Source: Catellatospora sp. IY07-71 (GTDB lineage: Bacteria; Actinomycetota; Actinomycetes; Mycobacteriales; Micromonosporaceae). Taken from it: a stretch of DNA of 64,000 bases. Where the stretch lies: the NCBI RefSeq assembly GCF_018326265.1, contig NZ_AP023360.1:1913501-1977500 (forward strand). Direction: 5' to 3'. The position numbers and the translations under genes were made by a program. Of this stretch, positions 48,898 to 57,412 are shown in pieces (within the stretch, counting starts at the first letter, position 1; the number at the start of each line of letters is the position of its first letter). The notes beneath the pieces were generated by a model that saw only the letters and a list, made by a program, of their open reading frames with translations, had not been told where the DNA came from and did not search any database.

Positions 48898-49542
48898 GTG
48901 AGCAGCGAACACGGCGAATCCGGCGGAGACGAGCTGGAGGTCGGCGTCGGCCCCTGGGCGGGCCCCTGGCCGACGGACGAGCGCTACGACCCCGAGCTGC
49001 TGGCCGGTGGCGACCGGCGCAACGTGGTGGACCGGTACCGCTACTGGCGGCGCGAGGCGATCGTGGCGGACCTGGACGCCCGGCGGCACGACTTCCACGT
49101 CGCGATCGAGAACTGGCAGCACGACCTCAACATCGGCACCGTCGTGCGCACCGCGAACGCCTTCCTCGCCGCCGAGGTGCACATCGTCGGCCGCCGCCGG
49201 TGGAACCGCCGCGGCGCCATGGTCACCGATCGCTACCAGCACGTACGCCACCACGAGTCGATCGGGGAGTTCGCCGGCTGGGCGCATGCGGCGGGCCTGG
49301 TGGTAATCGGCATCGACAACCTGCCCGGCAGCCGGCCGCTGGAGACGACCACCCTGCCGCGCCGCTGCGTGCTCCTTTTCGGGCAGGAGGGCCCCGGGCT
49401 GTCCGACGGCGCCCGGGCCGCCTGCGACCAGCTGTACTCGATCGCGCAGTACGGCTCGACCCGGTCCGTCAACGCCGGTGTCGCCTCGGCGGTGGCGATG
49501 CACGCCTGGATCAGGGCGTACGCGGGCCCGCCGCCGGCCTGA
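48898..49542 (+). CDS. TrmH/SpoU family tRNA or rRNA 2'-O-methyltransferase
   Basis: The 214-residue enzyme transfers methyl groups from SAM to ribose 2'-OH in RNA. The SPOUT knot motifs are visible: IENWQHDLNIGTVVRTANAF (motif 1), LLFGQEGPGLSDGARAACDQ (motif 2) and IAQYGSTRSVNAGVASAVAMHAWI (motif 3). The N-terminal 60 residues carry an acidic extension and RYRYWRREAIVADLDARRHD. Which RNA and position it modifies cannot be told. The gene has its own leaderless promoter. Confidence 0.9.
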   Translation: MSSEHGESGGDELEVGVGPWAGPWPTDERYDPELLAGGDRRNVVDRYRYWRREAIVADLDARRHDFHVAIENWQHDLNIGTVVRTANAFLAAEVHIVGRRRWNRRGAMVTDRYQHVRHHESIGEFAGWAHAAGLVVIGIDNLPGSRPLETTTLPRRCVLLFGQEGPGLSDGARAACDQLYSIAQYGSTRSVNAGVASAVAMHAWIRAYAGPPPA

Positions 49543-49604
49543 CCTGAGGCCGATCTTGGCGAGTGGCTTGACGTGCCCGTTCGCGGGGGCGGACAGTGGG
49601 GGTC

Positions 49605-50261
49605 ATGGGGCTCGCGGTGTCATGTCCGCGGTGCGGTGGCGATCTGCGGCCGCCCGGTCTTGCCCACTCCGACTGGGTCTGTGAGCGGGATGGGCCGGTG
49701 CCGCCGTTGCACACCGCCCAGCACGTCAATCACGAGGTCTTCGCCTGCGTGGTGAAGCGTGCGGCCGAGACGGGGGTGCCGGTGTGGTGCCCGTGGCCGC
49801 TGCCGACGGGGTGGACCGTGACCGGCGTGGCCTGGGTCGGCGACGAGCGCTCCGGCGTGTCGGCCACGGCGCTGGCCTGCAGCGGGCCGACCCCGTTCAG
49901 CGACGGCCCGGCGGATGTGCTGCTGGTCGCGGAGGACCCCGGGGTGGGCCTCGGCGCGCGGTACGCCGGCATCCCCGGCCCGGACCCCGGGCCCGGGTTC
50001 GCCCACCGGCCCGGCAATCGCGGGCCGGACGCGAAGGTGAAGGCCGACGGGCACCCCACTCCACTGTGGGCGGTGTCCACGCCCGACGACCGCAGTGCGT
50101 ACGCCGGGGAGGCCCGGGGGCGCTGGCTGTACGCGGTGACCTGGCCCGCGCAGGCCGGCTACCTGCTCAGCGAGGAGGTCGTGCTGCAGGACCTCACCGA
50201 CTGGCTGCCCGCCGAGCTCGTATACGGCGCGCTCTCCCCGCGCCTGCGCGCGCGCCGCTGA
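49605..50261 (+). CDS. DUF6758-like zinc-ribbon protein
   Basis: 218 residues from ATG 49605. The N-terminus carries a zinc ribbon (VSCPRCGGDLRPPGLAHSDW then VCERDG, a CxxC pair followed by a single Cys). The remaining sequence has no known catalytic motif; it contains VPVWCPWPLPTGWTVTGV, ADVLLVAEDPGVGLGARYAG and a C-terminal helix LSEEVVLQDLTDWLP. Similar proteins occur across Streptomyces and Micromonospora with only a domain-of-unknown-function label. Function unknown. Confidence 0.72.
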   Translation: MGLAVSCPRCGGDLRPPGLAHSDWVCERDGPVPPLHTAQHVNHEVFACVVKRAAETGVPVWCPWPLPTGWTVTGVAWVGDERSGVSATALACSGPTPFSDGPADVLLVAEDPGVGLGARYAGIPGPDPGPGFAHRPGNRGPDAKVKADGHPTPLWAVSTPDDRSAYAGEARGRWLYAVTWPAQAGYLLSEEVVLQDLTDWLPAELVYGALSPRLRARR

Positions 50262-50416
50262 GTCGACTTCCTTACTTTCCTGTTCGGACGCTGCTGGTTT
50301 GCCTGGCACGGATGTGTCTTAATGATTCTCGGCAGGCACCGTTACTGATACGCTGAGTCTCGCCACGGCCACCAGTTGTCGAGTGGACACGGCCAGGCGG
50401 AGGGGGATAGCCCGAC

Positions 50417-50575
50417 ATGCTCAAGAAGATCCTTACGTGGGGCGGCATCGCCTTTTTGATCTTCTTCGTGGCGTTCCGGCCCGATTCTGCGGCGAACGTC
50501 GTGAAGACGCTGGGCGGCACTGTCATGGACATCGCCCAGGGTTTCGGTGACTTCTTCGGCAGCCTGGTCGCCTAG
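50417..50575 (+). CDS. 52-residue membrane protein before the PH-domain gene
   Basis: ATG 50417 to TAG 50575 encodes a small protein with a basic start (MLKKILTWGG), one hydrophobic helix (IAFLIFFVAF) and an amphipathic C-terminal half (VVKTLGGTVMDIAQGFGDF). GGAGGGGG lies upstream. The stop is only 5 bp before the PH-domain gene, so the two are co-transcribed and probably coupled. Codon use matches the window. The function is unknown; it may accompany the membrane PH protein. Confidence 0.7.
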   Translation: MLKKILTWGGIAFLIFFVAFRPDSAANVVKTLGGTVMDIAQGFGDFFGSLVA

Positions 50576-50580
50576 CTCCC

Positions 50581-51501
50581 ATGATCGGCGGACTGGGGCC
50601 GGAGGAGCCGGGCGAAGAGCAGACTCCGGGCCCTGACGGTCCGGAGTGGTCCGGTCGCCGCGAGCGCGACACGGAGCCCATCCCGCGCACCCGTGCGGAG
50701 TCACGCCCGCCCGCCGACGGCGAGTCGCGTGCGGACTCAGGCGATCACACACACTTCGTGGGGACGGCGACCGTGGGAGCGGCCGCCGGTGCGGGGGGCG
50801 GTAGAGCCGGCAGTGGAGCCGGTGGCCGGCCCCCCGTCGATCCCGGGGACGGGTCACTGCCGCCGATGGGCGGCGACCTCCCGGACTTCACGGAGGAGGA
50901 GCTCGCCGGAGTGCGTTTCGACGCCTCCGGCATGCCCCTGGGCCCGCGCCGGGTGCTGCCGCTGGAGGACGAGCCGAGCGCCATGGTCGCCCGCTACCTG
51001 TTCCCCACGGAGCGGTATCGCGGCGAGTGGAAGCGGCACTGGGTGCACCTGACCAACCCGCTGCTGATCGGGATCATCGCCACCTTCGCGCTCGGCTACC
51101 TGTCGGGCTTCCTGGCCAAGCAGGACGTGGCCGGCATGTGGGTGGTCGCGGTGGTCATCTGGGCGCTGGTGATGAGCTGGGTCGCCTGGACGGTCGCCGA
51201 CTGGTACTTCGATCGGTTCATTCTCACCAACAAACGGCTGATGCTGGTGCAGGGACTCATCACGCGGCGCGTCGCGATGATGCCTTTGCTCAAGGTCACC
51301 GACATGAAGTACGAGCAGTCCCCGCTGGGTCGAATGCTCAACTACGGCACTTTCGTCCTCGAGTCCGCGGGCCAGGACCAGGCGCTCAGCAAGGTCGAGC
51401 ACATGCCGAATCCGAACGAGCTCTACCTGCGCATCGTCGAGGAGATGTACGAGCCCGCCGCCGTCGAGGCGCGCCTGGGCCGGGAAGCGGAAGAGGAATA
51501 G
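50581..51501 (+). CDS. Membrane protein with bacterial PH domain
   Basis: 306 residues. The first 95 are acidic and low in complexity (many Gly, Asp and Pro) and probably disordered in the cytoplasm. Two helices follow at about 155-205 (LIGIIATFALGYLSGFL and WVVAVVIWALVMSWVAWTV). A bacterial PH domain follows (WYFDRFILTNKRLMLVQGLITR, VAMMPLLKVTDMKYEQSP, GRMLNYGTFVLESAGQDQ, EHMPNPNELYLRIVEEM). The domain probably binds lipids or proteins at the inner membrane face. The start lies 5 bp after the small-protein stop. Confidence 0.85.
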   Translation: MIGGLGPEEPGEEQTPGPDGPEWSGRRERDTEPIPRTRAESRPPADGESRADSGDHTHFVGTATVGAAAGAGGGRAGSGAGGRPPVDPGDGSLPPMGGDLPDFTEEELAGVRFDASGMPLGPRRVLPLEDEPSAMVARYLFPTERYRGEWKRHWVHLTNPLLIGIIATFALGYLSGFLAKQDVAGMWVVAVVIWALVMSWVAWTVADWYFDRFILTNKRLMLVQGLITRRVAMMPLLKVTDMKYEQSPLGRMLNYGTFVLESAGQDQALSKVEHMPNPNELYLRIVEEMYEPAAVEARLGREAEEE

Positions 51502-51617
51502 TCGGATTCCTTCGCCGGAATGTGAAGGTCCGGTGAAAGCCGACAGGAAAATTCCTTACCAGACCTAGATCCGGTAGCACTCGTATGCCAGTCTGTCCGT
51601 TGAGGTGACGCATACGG

Positions 51618-51634
51618 GGTATCCACCTGATACC
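51618..51634. promoter_or_regulatory. Inverted repeat upstream of the sigma factor gene
   Basis: GGTATC and GATACC are perfect arms around CACCT, about 100 bp before GTG 51738. It could be an operator or a promoter part, and is weak evidence on its own. Confidence 0.3.
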
Positions 51635-51737
51635 GGGAACCTGAAGCCGTGCGCGAGCCTCTTACACGGGGTGATGGGCGCGGTCGGACGCGCCTCGGTC
51701 GGGCGTCCGTGACGCGCCCGCGATGGGAGGTGCGTCT

Positions 51738-52442
51738 GTGAGCCACCGGTCGGCGATGGAGGACGAGTTCCGCGAGTTCGTGACCGCACGTTCGGCTGCC
51801 CTGCTGCGTACCGCGTACCTGCTGGCCGGTGACTGGGCCACCGCGGAGGACCTGCTGCAGACGGCGCTCACCAAGACCTACCTGGCGTGGAAGCGGCTCG
51901 GCCAGATCGAGGCCGTGGAGCCGTACGCCCGGCGGGTGCTCGTCAACACCGCGACCAGCTGGTGGCGGCGGCGCTGGCACGGGGAGCGACCCACCGAATT
52001 CCTACCGGAACGGGCCGCACCGGACAATCTCGAAGAACAACTCGAACGCGACGTGCTGTGGAAACATGTCAAAGCTCTGCCGACACGACAACGCGCCGTG
52101 CTGGTACTGCGTTTCTACGAGGACATGTCTGAGGCGCAGACAGCCGCCCTGCTGCAGATCTCGCCCGGGACCGTGAAGAGCCAGACCTCTCGCGCCCTGG
52201 GCACGCTGCGGCAGCGGCTGGCTGCCGAGGGGGTCACCGGCAGGCTGCCCGCTGTTGCGGCGGCGGCGCCGGCGGTTCCGCGGCAGCGGCCGGACACGGT
52301 CGTCACGGAGACGCTCGACCTGCCCACGGGCGAGGCCGCCGTGATGAACGGGTTCACCTCGGTCACCGCACCCGCGGTGCCGGCGCCTCGGGAGGAAGCA
52401 GTTCGGCCGGCGCGAGTGCCGGTCGGCCAACCCGGGCGGTGA
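51738..52442 (+). CDS. SigE family RNA polymerase sigma factor
   Basis: 234 residues from GTG 51738, which has GGGAGG seven bases upstream. Region 2 (EDEFREFVTARSAALLRTAYLLAGDWATAEDLLQ-like residues, about 8-40) and region 4 (LPTRQRAVLVLRFYEDMSEAQ, ISPGTVKSQTSRALGTLRQRL) are clear. The final 60 residues are a Pro/Ala/Val-rich tail that is not part of the core fold. It overlaps the following gene by 4 nt (GTGA), an arrangement typical of ECF sigma factor and membrane regulator pairs. Confidence 0.92.
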   Translation: MSHRSAMEDEFREFVTARSAALLRTAYLLAGDWATAEDLLQTALTKTYLAWKRLGQIEAVEPYARRVLVNTATSWWRRRWHGERPTEFLPERAAPDNLEEQLERDVLWKHVKALPTRQRAVLVLRFYEDMSEAQTAALLQISPGTVKSQTSRALGTLRQRLAAEGVTGRLPAVAAAAPAVPRQRPDTVVTETLDLPTGEAAVMNGFTSVTAPAVPAPREEAVRPARVPVGQPGR

Positions 52443-53644
52443 CCATGCTTGAGGACGAGCTGCGTGAGATGTTCGCGGCTCGCGTGCAGACGTCGCCTGC
52501 CGCCGCCGATCCCGCGGACCGGGCCATCCGCCGGGCACGCGTCATCAACCGGCGGCGGCAGGGCTTGACCGGCACGATGACCGTGTTCGCGTTCGCGGCG
52601 GTGCTCGGCGCGGCGGCCGCGGCGCAGAGCGTAAGTGGCACGCCGTCCGCGGCGGAGGCCGACCGGATCACGTTCGAGGACCTGTTCGCCGGGGCCCAGC
52701 AGCCGGTCGCCACCCGCGAGCCGGCGCTGCCGACCATGGCGCTGCCGCTCGACCTGCTCGTCGGCGGCCAGCTGTGGACCAGCGACGGCCAGCGCATCCA
52801 GCTGCAGCAGGACGGCGCGGTCGACGCCATCGCCCGGGTGCCGGACGGCTGGGTCTACTCCGACGACACCGCGGTGCGCCTGCTGCCGAGCTCCGCCGAC
52901 AAACCGGTGACGCTGTCCGGCCGCGCCTCGTGGACGGTGAGCCAGGACGGCGTCCGGGTGGCCGTCAACGACCACGGCACGCTGACCGTGAGCAAGCTGT
53001 CCGGCGCCGGCAAGGGCACCCAGGTCGCCTCCTCACCGGTGCCGGAGGCCGCCGTCCCGGTCGGTTTCTTCGGCGACCGGGTAGTGCTGTCCAGCGCGTC
53101 CGGTTACGACTACTGGAGCGCGGGCACGGCGCGCTACAGCGAGACCTGGAACGCCGAGCTGCGGGCCGTGTTCGGCACGGCGGGCGGCAGCGCGGCGGTC
53201 GGCGTCGTCGAGGGCGCGGACAAGCGGCTCTGCCTGGTCGACGTCACCGCGATCAAGACCGGCCTGAAGATCGGCGCGCGGATGGGCTGCAGCGAGCTGA
53301 TCAACATGGAGATGATCCGGCGCGGCGCGGCGCTGTCGCCCGACGGCCGCCTGCTCGCGATCATCACGCCGGTCGGCGTACAGATGATCGACCTGCAGCG
53401 GGCCCGTGACGCGGCCGCCGGCGACCCCCAGCAGAAGGTCAAGGAACTCCAGGTCGCGGCGAACTGCCCGGTGGAGACCGTGGTCGCGCTGGTGTGGGCG
53501 GACAACCAGACGGCGCTGGCCCAGATCGGCGGGGACGCCATCCTGGCCTGCCGCACCGACGGGGCGAAGCTCCAGGTGACCATGCCCAAGGACGTGACCC
53601 CGGGGTGGATGCTGATCCCGGCGTTCGGCACAGTCAAGAAATGA
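52439..53644 (+). CDS. Membrane protein, probable partner of the SigE factor
   Basis: 401 residues from GTG 52439 (an ATG lies two codons later). The cytoplasmic N-terminal 45 residues (EDELREMFAARVQTSPAAAD, RRARVINRRRQG) lead to one helix (TVFAFAAVLGAAAAAQSV), and about 330 exported residues follow. The exported part has beta-propeller-like repeats (IQLQQDGAVDAIARVPDGW, VRVAVNDHGTLTVSKL, GYDYWSAGTARYSE, GRLLAIITPVGVQMIDL). It could be an anti-sigma-like or sensing protein for the SigE factor; no zinc HxxxCxxC motif is present. Coupled to the sigma gene and overlapping the PHP gene. Confidence 0.72.
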   Translation: MTMLEDELREMFAARVQTSPAAADPADRAIRRARVINRRRQGLTGTMTVFAFAAVLGAAAAAQSVSGTPSAAEADRITFEDLFAGAQQPVATREPALPTMALPLDLLVGGQLWTSDGQRIQLQQDGAVDAIARVPDGWVYSDDTAVRLLPSSADKPVTLSGRASWTVSQDGVRVAVNDHGTLTVSKLSGAGKGTQVASSPVPEAAVPVGFFGDRVVLSSASGYDYWSAGTARYSETWNAELRAVFGTAGGSAAVGVVEGADKRLCLVDVTAIKTGLKIGARMGCSELINMEMIRRGAALSPDGRLLAIITPVGVQMIDLQRARDAAAGDPQQKVKELQVAANCPVETVVALVWADNQTALAQIGGDAILACRTDGAKLQVTMPKDVTPGWMLIPAFGTVKK

Positions 53645-54495
53645 TCGACCTGCACCTGCACTCGACCGCGAGTGACGGCACCACCCCTCCCGCCGAGCTG
53701 ATGCGGCAGGCCCACGCGGCCGGCCTCACCGTGGCGGCCCTCACCGATCACGACACCACCAGCGGCTGGGCGGCCGCCGCGGCCGCGCTGCCCGCCGGGC
53801 TCACCCTGCTCCCGGGCGCCGAGCTGAGCTGCCGCTGGCACGGCGACGGCGAGTCGATCGGGCTGCACCTGCTGGCCTACCTGTTCGACCCCGGGTACGA
53901 GCCGCTGGCCCGGGCGCTGGCCCGGGTGCGCGAGTCACGGCTGGGCCGGGCCGAGCGCATGGTCGCGCTGATGCGGGCCGACGGCGTCCCGATCGACTGG
54001 GACGACGTGCTGCGCCACGCCGAGGGCGGCACGGTCGGCCGGCCGCACCTGGCCGCCGCGCTGATCCGGGCCGGGCTGGTCGCCGACACCCAGGAGGCGT
54101 TCGCCTCGCGCTGGCTGGGCAGCCGCTACCGCGTACCCAAGGAGGACCTCGACGTCCTCGCCGCGCTGCGGATGGTCAAGGCGGCCGGCGGGGTGACCGT
54201 GTTCGCGCACCCCCGCGCGTCGGTGCGCGGCCGGGTCGTCCCGGACGCCGTGTTCGGGCAGCTCGCCGCCGCCGGGCTGGACGGCCTGGAGGCCGACCAC
54301 CACGACCACAGCCCCGCCGAGCGGGACGAGGTGCGCCGCCACGCCGCCGAGCTGGGCCTGTTCGTCACGGGCAGCTCGGACTTCCACGGCACGCACAAGA
54401 AGGTGCGCATCGGCGAATACACCACCGCCCCGGCGGCGCTGGAGCGCATCCTCGCCGCTGCGACCGGCACCACCCCGGTTACGGGAGCCGCCTGA
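53641..54495 (+). CDS. PHP domain phosphoesterase (RNase AM / YciV-like)
   Basis: 284 residues starting at ATG 53641, overlapping the previous stop. The PHP metal ligands are visible: IDLHLHSTASDGT, LTDHDTTSGW, LLPGAELSCRW, HLLAY, a middle GRPHLAAALIRAG, VFAHPRASVRG and GSSDFHGTHKKVRIG near the end. Family members hydrolyse 3',5'-nucleotide bisphosphates or trim the 5' ends of RNA. Length and order of motifs match the YciV/RNase AM group. The reaction has not been shown for this protein. Confidence 0.88.
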   Translation: MIDLHLHSTASDGTTPPAELMRQAHAAGLTVAALTDHDTTSGWAAAAAALPAGLTLLPGAELSCRWHGDGESIGLHLLAYLFDPGYEPLARALARVRESRLGRAERMVALMRADGVPIDWDDVLRHAEGGTVGRPHLAAALIRAGLVADTQEAFASRWLGSRYRVPKEDLDVLAALRMVKAAGGVTVFAHPRASVRGRVVPDAVFGQLAAAGLDGLEADHHDHSPAERDEVRRHAAELGLFVTGSSDFHGTHKKVRIGEYTTAPAALERILAAATGTTPVTGAA

Positions 54496-54514
54496 TCAGC
54501 AGCCGCCGGCATGC

Positions 54515-54520
54515 TATGCA
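54515..54520 (+). promoter_or_regulatory. -10 like TATGCA, possible leaderless marC start
   Basis: TATGCA lies six bases before GTG 54527. It lacks the final T of the usual hexamer but fits the spacing pattern seen elsewhere in the window. Confidence 0.3.
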
Positions 54521-54526
54521 TCCGGT

Positions 54527-55144
54527 GTGGATTGGAAGTTCTTCGGCGAGGTCTTCGTGACCCTGCTCGTCATCACGGACCCGCCCGGCATGGTGCCCAT
54601 CTTCCTGGCGCTGACCGGGGCGCTGCCCGCGCGGGAGCGCCACCGGGCCGCCTGGCAGGCGGTGGCGCTGGCGCTCGGCGTCATCGCGGTCTTCGCCGTC
54701 GCCGGGCAGACCATCCTGGACTACCTGCACATCCAGCTGCCCGCGCTGCAGGGCGCGGGCGGCCTGCTGCTGGTGCTCGTCGCGCTGGAGCTGCTCACCG
54801 GCAAGGCCGACGACCCGGACCAGCAGGCGACCTCCAACATCGCGCTGGTGCCGCTGGGCACCCCGCTGCTGGCGGGCCCCGGCGCCATCGTCGCGACCAT
54901 GCTGTTCGTGCAGCGCGCCGACCAGCCCGGCGACTACGCGGCGATCGCGCTGGGCATCCTGGCCGTGATGGTCGCGGTCTGGCTGGTGCTGCGCTACTCC
55001 GGGTTCATCGTCAAGGTGCTGCGTCCCGGCGGCATCGAGGTGCTGACCCGCATCGCCGGTCTGCTGCTGGCCGCGATCGCGGTCCAGCTGATGGCCGACT
55101 CGATCGGCGCCTTCGTGGAGATGTTCACGCAGAGCCACCCGTGA
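54527..55144 (+). CDS. MarC family integral membrane protein
   Basis: The 205-residue protein has about six hydrophobic helices. Landmarks are VTLLVITDPPGMVPIFLAL in helix 1, LQGAGGLLLVLVALELL, STNIALVPLGTPLLAGPGAI-like residues (around 110) and LTRIAGLLLAAIAVQL near the end. MarC proteins were named after the multiple antibiotic resistance locus but have no proven transport substrate. Possibly leaderless (see 54515). It is followed after 58 bp by the RecB-like nuclease gene. Confidence 0.9.
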   Translation: MDWKFFGEVFVTLLVITDPPGMVPIFLALTGALPARERHRAAWQAVALALGVIAVFAVAGQTILDYLHIQLPALQGAGGLLLVLVALELLTGKADDPDQQATSNIALVPLGTPLLAGPGAIVATMLFVQRADQPGDYAAIALGILAVMVAVWLVLRYSGFIVKVLRPGGIEVLTRIAGLLLAAIAVQLMADSIGAFVEMFTQSHP

Positions 55145-55202
55145 GCGGGGGTGTGGGCGGGTCGGCTGGCCGGTGTCGGGCCGAACTGGGAGGATCGACC
55201 GG

Positions 55203-56147
55203 GTGAGCCGTACCCCCACCCCCTCCGGCCGCCGCACCGGCCGTGGCAGGGACGTCCCCGAGCAGCTCGGCTTCGACCTGATGCCGGAGCGGCTGTTCGT
55301 CTGCACCCCGAGCAAGCTCACCGCGTACGCGGACTGCCCGCGCCGCTACCGCCACGCCTACGTCGACCGGCCCGCGCCGCCGAAGGGGCCCGCCTGGGCG
55401 CACAACTCCCTCGGCGCGAGCGTGCACACCGCGCTGCGCAACTGGTGGGACGTGCCGGTCGAGCGCCGGGGACCGGCGGCGCTGCCCCGCCTGCTCCGGG
55501 CCACCTGGGTGCGCGAGGGCTACCGCGACGACGAGCAGGAGCGGGCCGTCTACGACCGCGCGCTGGGCTGGCTGGAGTCGTACGTGGCCGGGCTCGACCC
55601 GGAGCAGTCCCCGCTGGGCGTCGAGCGCACGGTCGCCGCGAAGACGTCGCTGCTGGCGCTGAGCGGCCGCGCCGACCGCATCGACGCGCGCGACGGCGAG
55701 GCGGTGATCGTGGACTACAAGACCGGCCGCACCGGGCTGGACGCCGACGACGCGCGGGGTTCGCTGGCGCTGGCCCTGTACGCGTTCGCCGCCGAGCGGG
55801 TCTTCCGCCGCCCGTGCCGCACCGTGGAGCTGCACCACCTGCCCACCGGCACGGTCGCCGCGCACGAGCACACGCCCGAGTCGATCGCCCGCCACGTGTC
55901 CCGCGCCGAGGACACCGCCCGCGACATCATGGCCGCCGAGCGCTCGCTGGACGAGGGCGCCGACCCGGACGAGGCGTTCCCGACGAACCCGGGCGCCCTG
56001 TGCTCCTGGTGCGACTACCGGCGCGTCTGCCCCGCGGGCGCCGACGCCCCCCACCGCGACCCCTGGGCCGCGATCGAGTCCACCGTCCCCACCACCCTGC
56101 CCCACCAGCAGCACCCCGACGGCTCCCCGTCGCCCGCGACGCCGTGA
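55203..56147 (+). CDS. RecB-like PD-(D/E)XK nuclease with Fe-S type cysteines
   Basis: 314 residues from GTG 55203. The Asp of ALSGRADRIDARDG and the DYKTGR motif (about residues 155-180) form the PD-(D/E)XK core, and an early YADCPRRYRHAY is a conserved element. Four cysteines bracket the nuclease: one in YADC near residue 45, and three in CSWCDYRRVC near the end. This is the layout of the [4Fe-4S] cluster in AddB/Cas4-like exonucleases. It probably acts in DNA repair or recombination, but the partner helicase is not in this window. The first 35 residues are basic. Confidence 0.88.
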   Translation: MSRTPTPSGRRTGRGRDVPEQLGFDLMPERLFVCTPSKLTAYADCPRRYRHAYVDRPAPPKGPAWAHNSLGASVHTALRNWWDVPVERRGPAALPRLLRATWVREGYRDDEQERAVYDRALGWLESYVAGLDPEQSPLGVERTVAAKTSLLALSGRADRIDARDGEAVIVDYKTGRTGLDADDARGSLALALYAFAAERVFRRPCRTVELHHLPTGTVAAHEHTPESIARHVSRAEDTARDIMAAERSLDEGADPDEAFPTNPGALCSWCDYRRVCPAGADAPHRDPWAAIESTVPTTLPHQQHPDGSPSPATP

Positions 56148-56160
56148 CGCCCGCGACGCC

Positions 56161-56269
56161 CGCGGTCCGGCGGCGCAGCCGCCTCGATCATCCGACTTGC
56201 CTGGCAGATGGGCGAAAGCGGGCCCAAGATACGCCCAAGTGCCAGGCAAGTTGAGCGATCTTGACCGCG
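56161..56269. terminator. Long multi-stem palindrome between convergent genes
   Basis: ACTTGCCTGGCA (56195-56206) is perfectly complementary to 56240-56251. Inside it, TGGGCG pairs with CGCCCA, and at the edge CGCGGTC (56161-56167) pairs with GACCGCG (56263-56269). It lies between the RecB-like gene and furA. The rest of the 177-bp gap holds nothing recognisable. Confidence 0.65.
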
Positions 56270-56324
56270 GGCGGGCGGGCGGGGCGGGGCGCGGTGCGAC
56301 GCGCGTGGTGCGGGGACCCGGGGG

Positions 56325-56783
56325 TCAGGCGGTGGGGGCGCGGTCTTCGGCGGCGAGGCGCTGGCAGGCGGGGCAGAGGCCCCAGTAGGTGACCTCGGCC
56401 TCGTCGAGGGAGAAGCCGTGGGTCTGGCTCGGGTCGAGGCAGGGCGCGGCGCCGGTGGCGCAGTCCACGTCCGCGATCGCGCCGCAGCCGCGGCAGACGA
56501 TGTGGTGGTGGTTGTCGCCGCTGCGGGCCTCGTAGCGGGCGGGCGAGCCGGCGGGTTCGATCCGCCGGGCCAGGCCCGCGCGGGCGAGCGCGCCGAGCAC
56601 GTCGTACACCGCCTGGGTGGAGACCGAGTCGAGCCGCTCGCGGGCCTGCCGGGTGATCTCCTCGACCTCGAGGTGACCGCCCTGGCCGAGGATGTCGAGC
56701 ACGGCGAGGCGCGGCCGGGTCACCCGCAGGCCCCGCGCGCGTAGGAGAGCCTGAGGCTCGTCGCCGCCGTACATGAGAACCAT
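56325..56783 (-). CDS. furA: Ferric uptake regulator family repressor, FurA-like
   Basis: 152 residues from ATG 56783 (ATG 56774 is an alternative). The order of segments follows mycobacterial FurA closely: ARGLRVTRPRLAVLDIL, VSTQAVYDVLGALARAGLARR, PARYEARSGDNHHHIVCRGCG and VDCATGAAPCLDPSQTHG, then DEAEVTYWGLCPACQ. The HHH and two CxxC sites bind metal. FurA represses its own gene and katG in mycobacteria. No catalase-peroxidase gene is beside it here; the divergent neighbour is a DUF2231 gene. Confidence 0.92.
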   Translation of the reverse strand: MVLMYGGDEPQALLRARGLRVTRPRLAVLDILGQGGHLEVEEITRQARERLDSVSTQAVYDVLGALARAGLARRIEPAGSPARYEARSGDNHHHIVCRGCGAIADVDCATGAAPCLDPSQTHGFSLDEAEVTYWGLCPACQRLAAEDRAPTA

Positions 56784-56796
56784 TTCAGCAGGTGGC

Positions 56797-56811
56797 CTTG
56801 ATCTGTTCAAG
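56797..56811. promoter_or_regulatory. Inverted repeat just upstream of furA
   Basis: CTTGA and TCAAG are perfect arms around TCTGT, 13 bp before the furA start on the minus strand. The place and size suit an autoregulatory site. It does not match the classical Fur box closely. Confidence 0.4.
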
Positions 56812-56923
56812 AAATGGACGTACATACGTGGTCCGCGACACTGCCGACGTCCCCCTATCCCATTGACGTGGGCCAGGTCTAGGCTCAGCCTGACCCGTGT
56901 CCGGCGATCAACGTGGAGGGACC

Positions 56924-57409
56924 GTGTTCGGGGAGATTTTCGGCCTGCCGGCGCATCCGCTGCTGGTCCACTTCGGCGTGGTCTTCGGGCCGCTGCTGAT
57001 CGTGGCGTCGGTGCTCTACGCGCTGGTCCCGGTGCTGCGCAAGCATCTCGGCTGGGTGGTGCTCGGGCTCGGCGTGGCCGCCCCGGCCGCGCTCTGGTTC
57101 GCCAAGCTGAGCGGGGAGAATCTCTTCCAGGCGCTGGTCGACAAGGGCTACCCGCCGCAGATCCTCGCCCAGGTCGACCTGCACAAGGACTACGGCGACG
57201 CGGCGGCCTGGGCCGGGCTGCTGCTCGGCGCCCTGTCGATCGGGCTGGTGCTGTTCTGCACGTCGGCCGCGCGCAAGCCCGCGACGAGCGGTTCCAAGGC
57301 GCTGGTCTACGGCCTGTCCGCGCTGGTCGTGGCCCTGGCCGTGGCCACCGGCTACTACGTCTTCATGACCGGCGACAGCGGCGCCCAGGCGGTGTGGGGC
57401 ACGATCTGA
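56924..57409 (+). CDS. DUF2231 membrane protein
   Basis: 161 residues from GTG 56924, which follows GGAGGG. Four to five hydrophobic helices are likely: HPLLVHFGVVFGPLLIVASVLYALV, LGWVVLGLGVAAPAALWFA, AAWAGLLLGALSIGLVLFC and ALVVALAVATGYYVFMTG. The HPLLVHF motif near the start with its His residues is typical of DUF2231, sometimes linked to electron transfer or cytochrome-like proteins, though no role is proven. It is divergent from furA. Confidence 0.8.
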   Translation: MFGEIFGLPAHPLLVHFGVVFGPLLIVASVLYALVPVLRKHLGWVVLGLGVAAPAALWFAKLSGENLFQALVDKGYPPQILAQVDLHKDYGDAAAWAGLLLGALSIGLVLFCTSAARKPATSGSKALVYGLSALVVALAVATGYYVFMTGDSGAQAVWGTI

Positions 57410-57412
57410 CCG

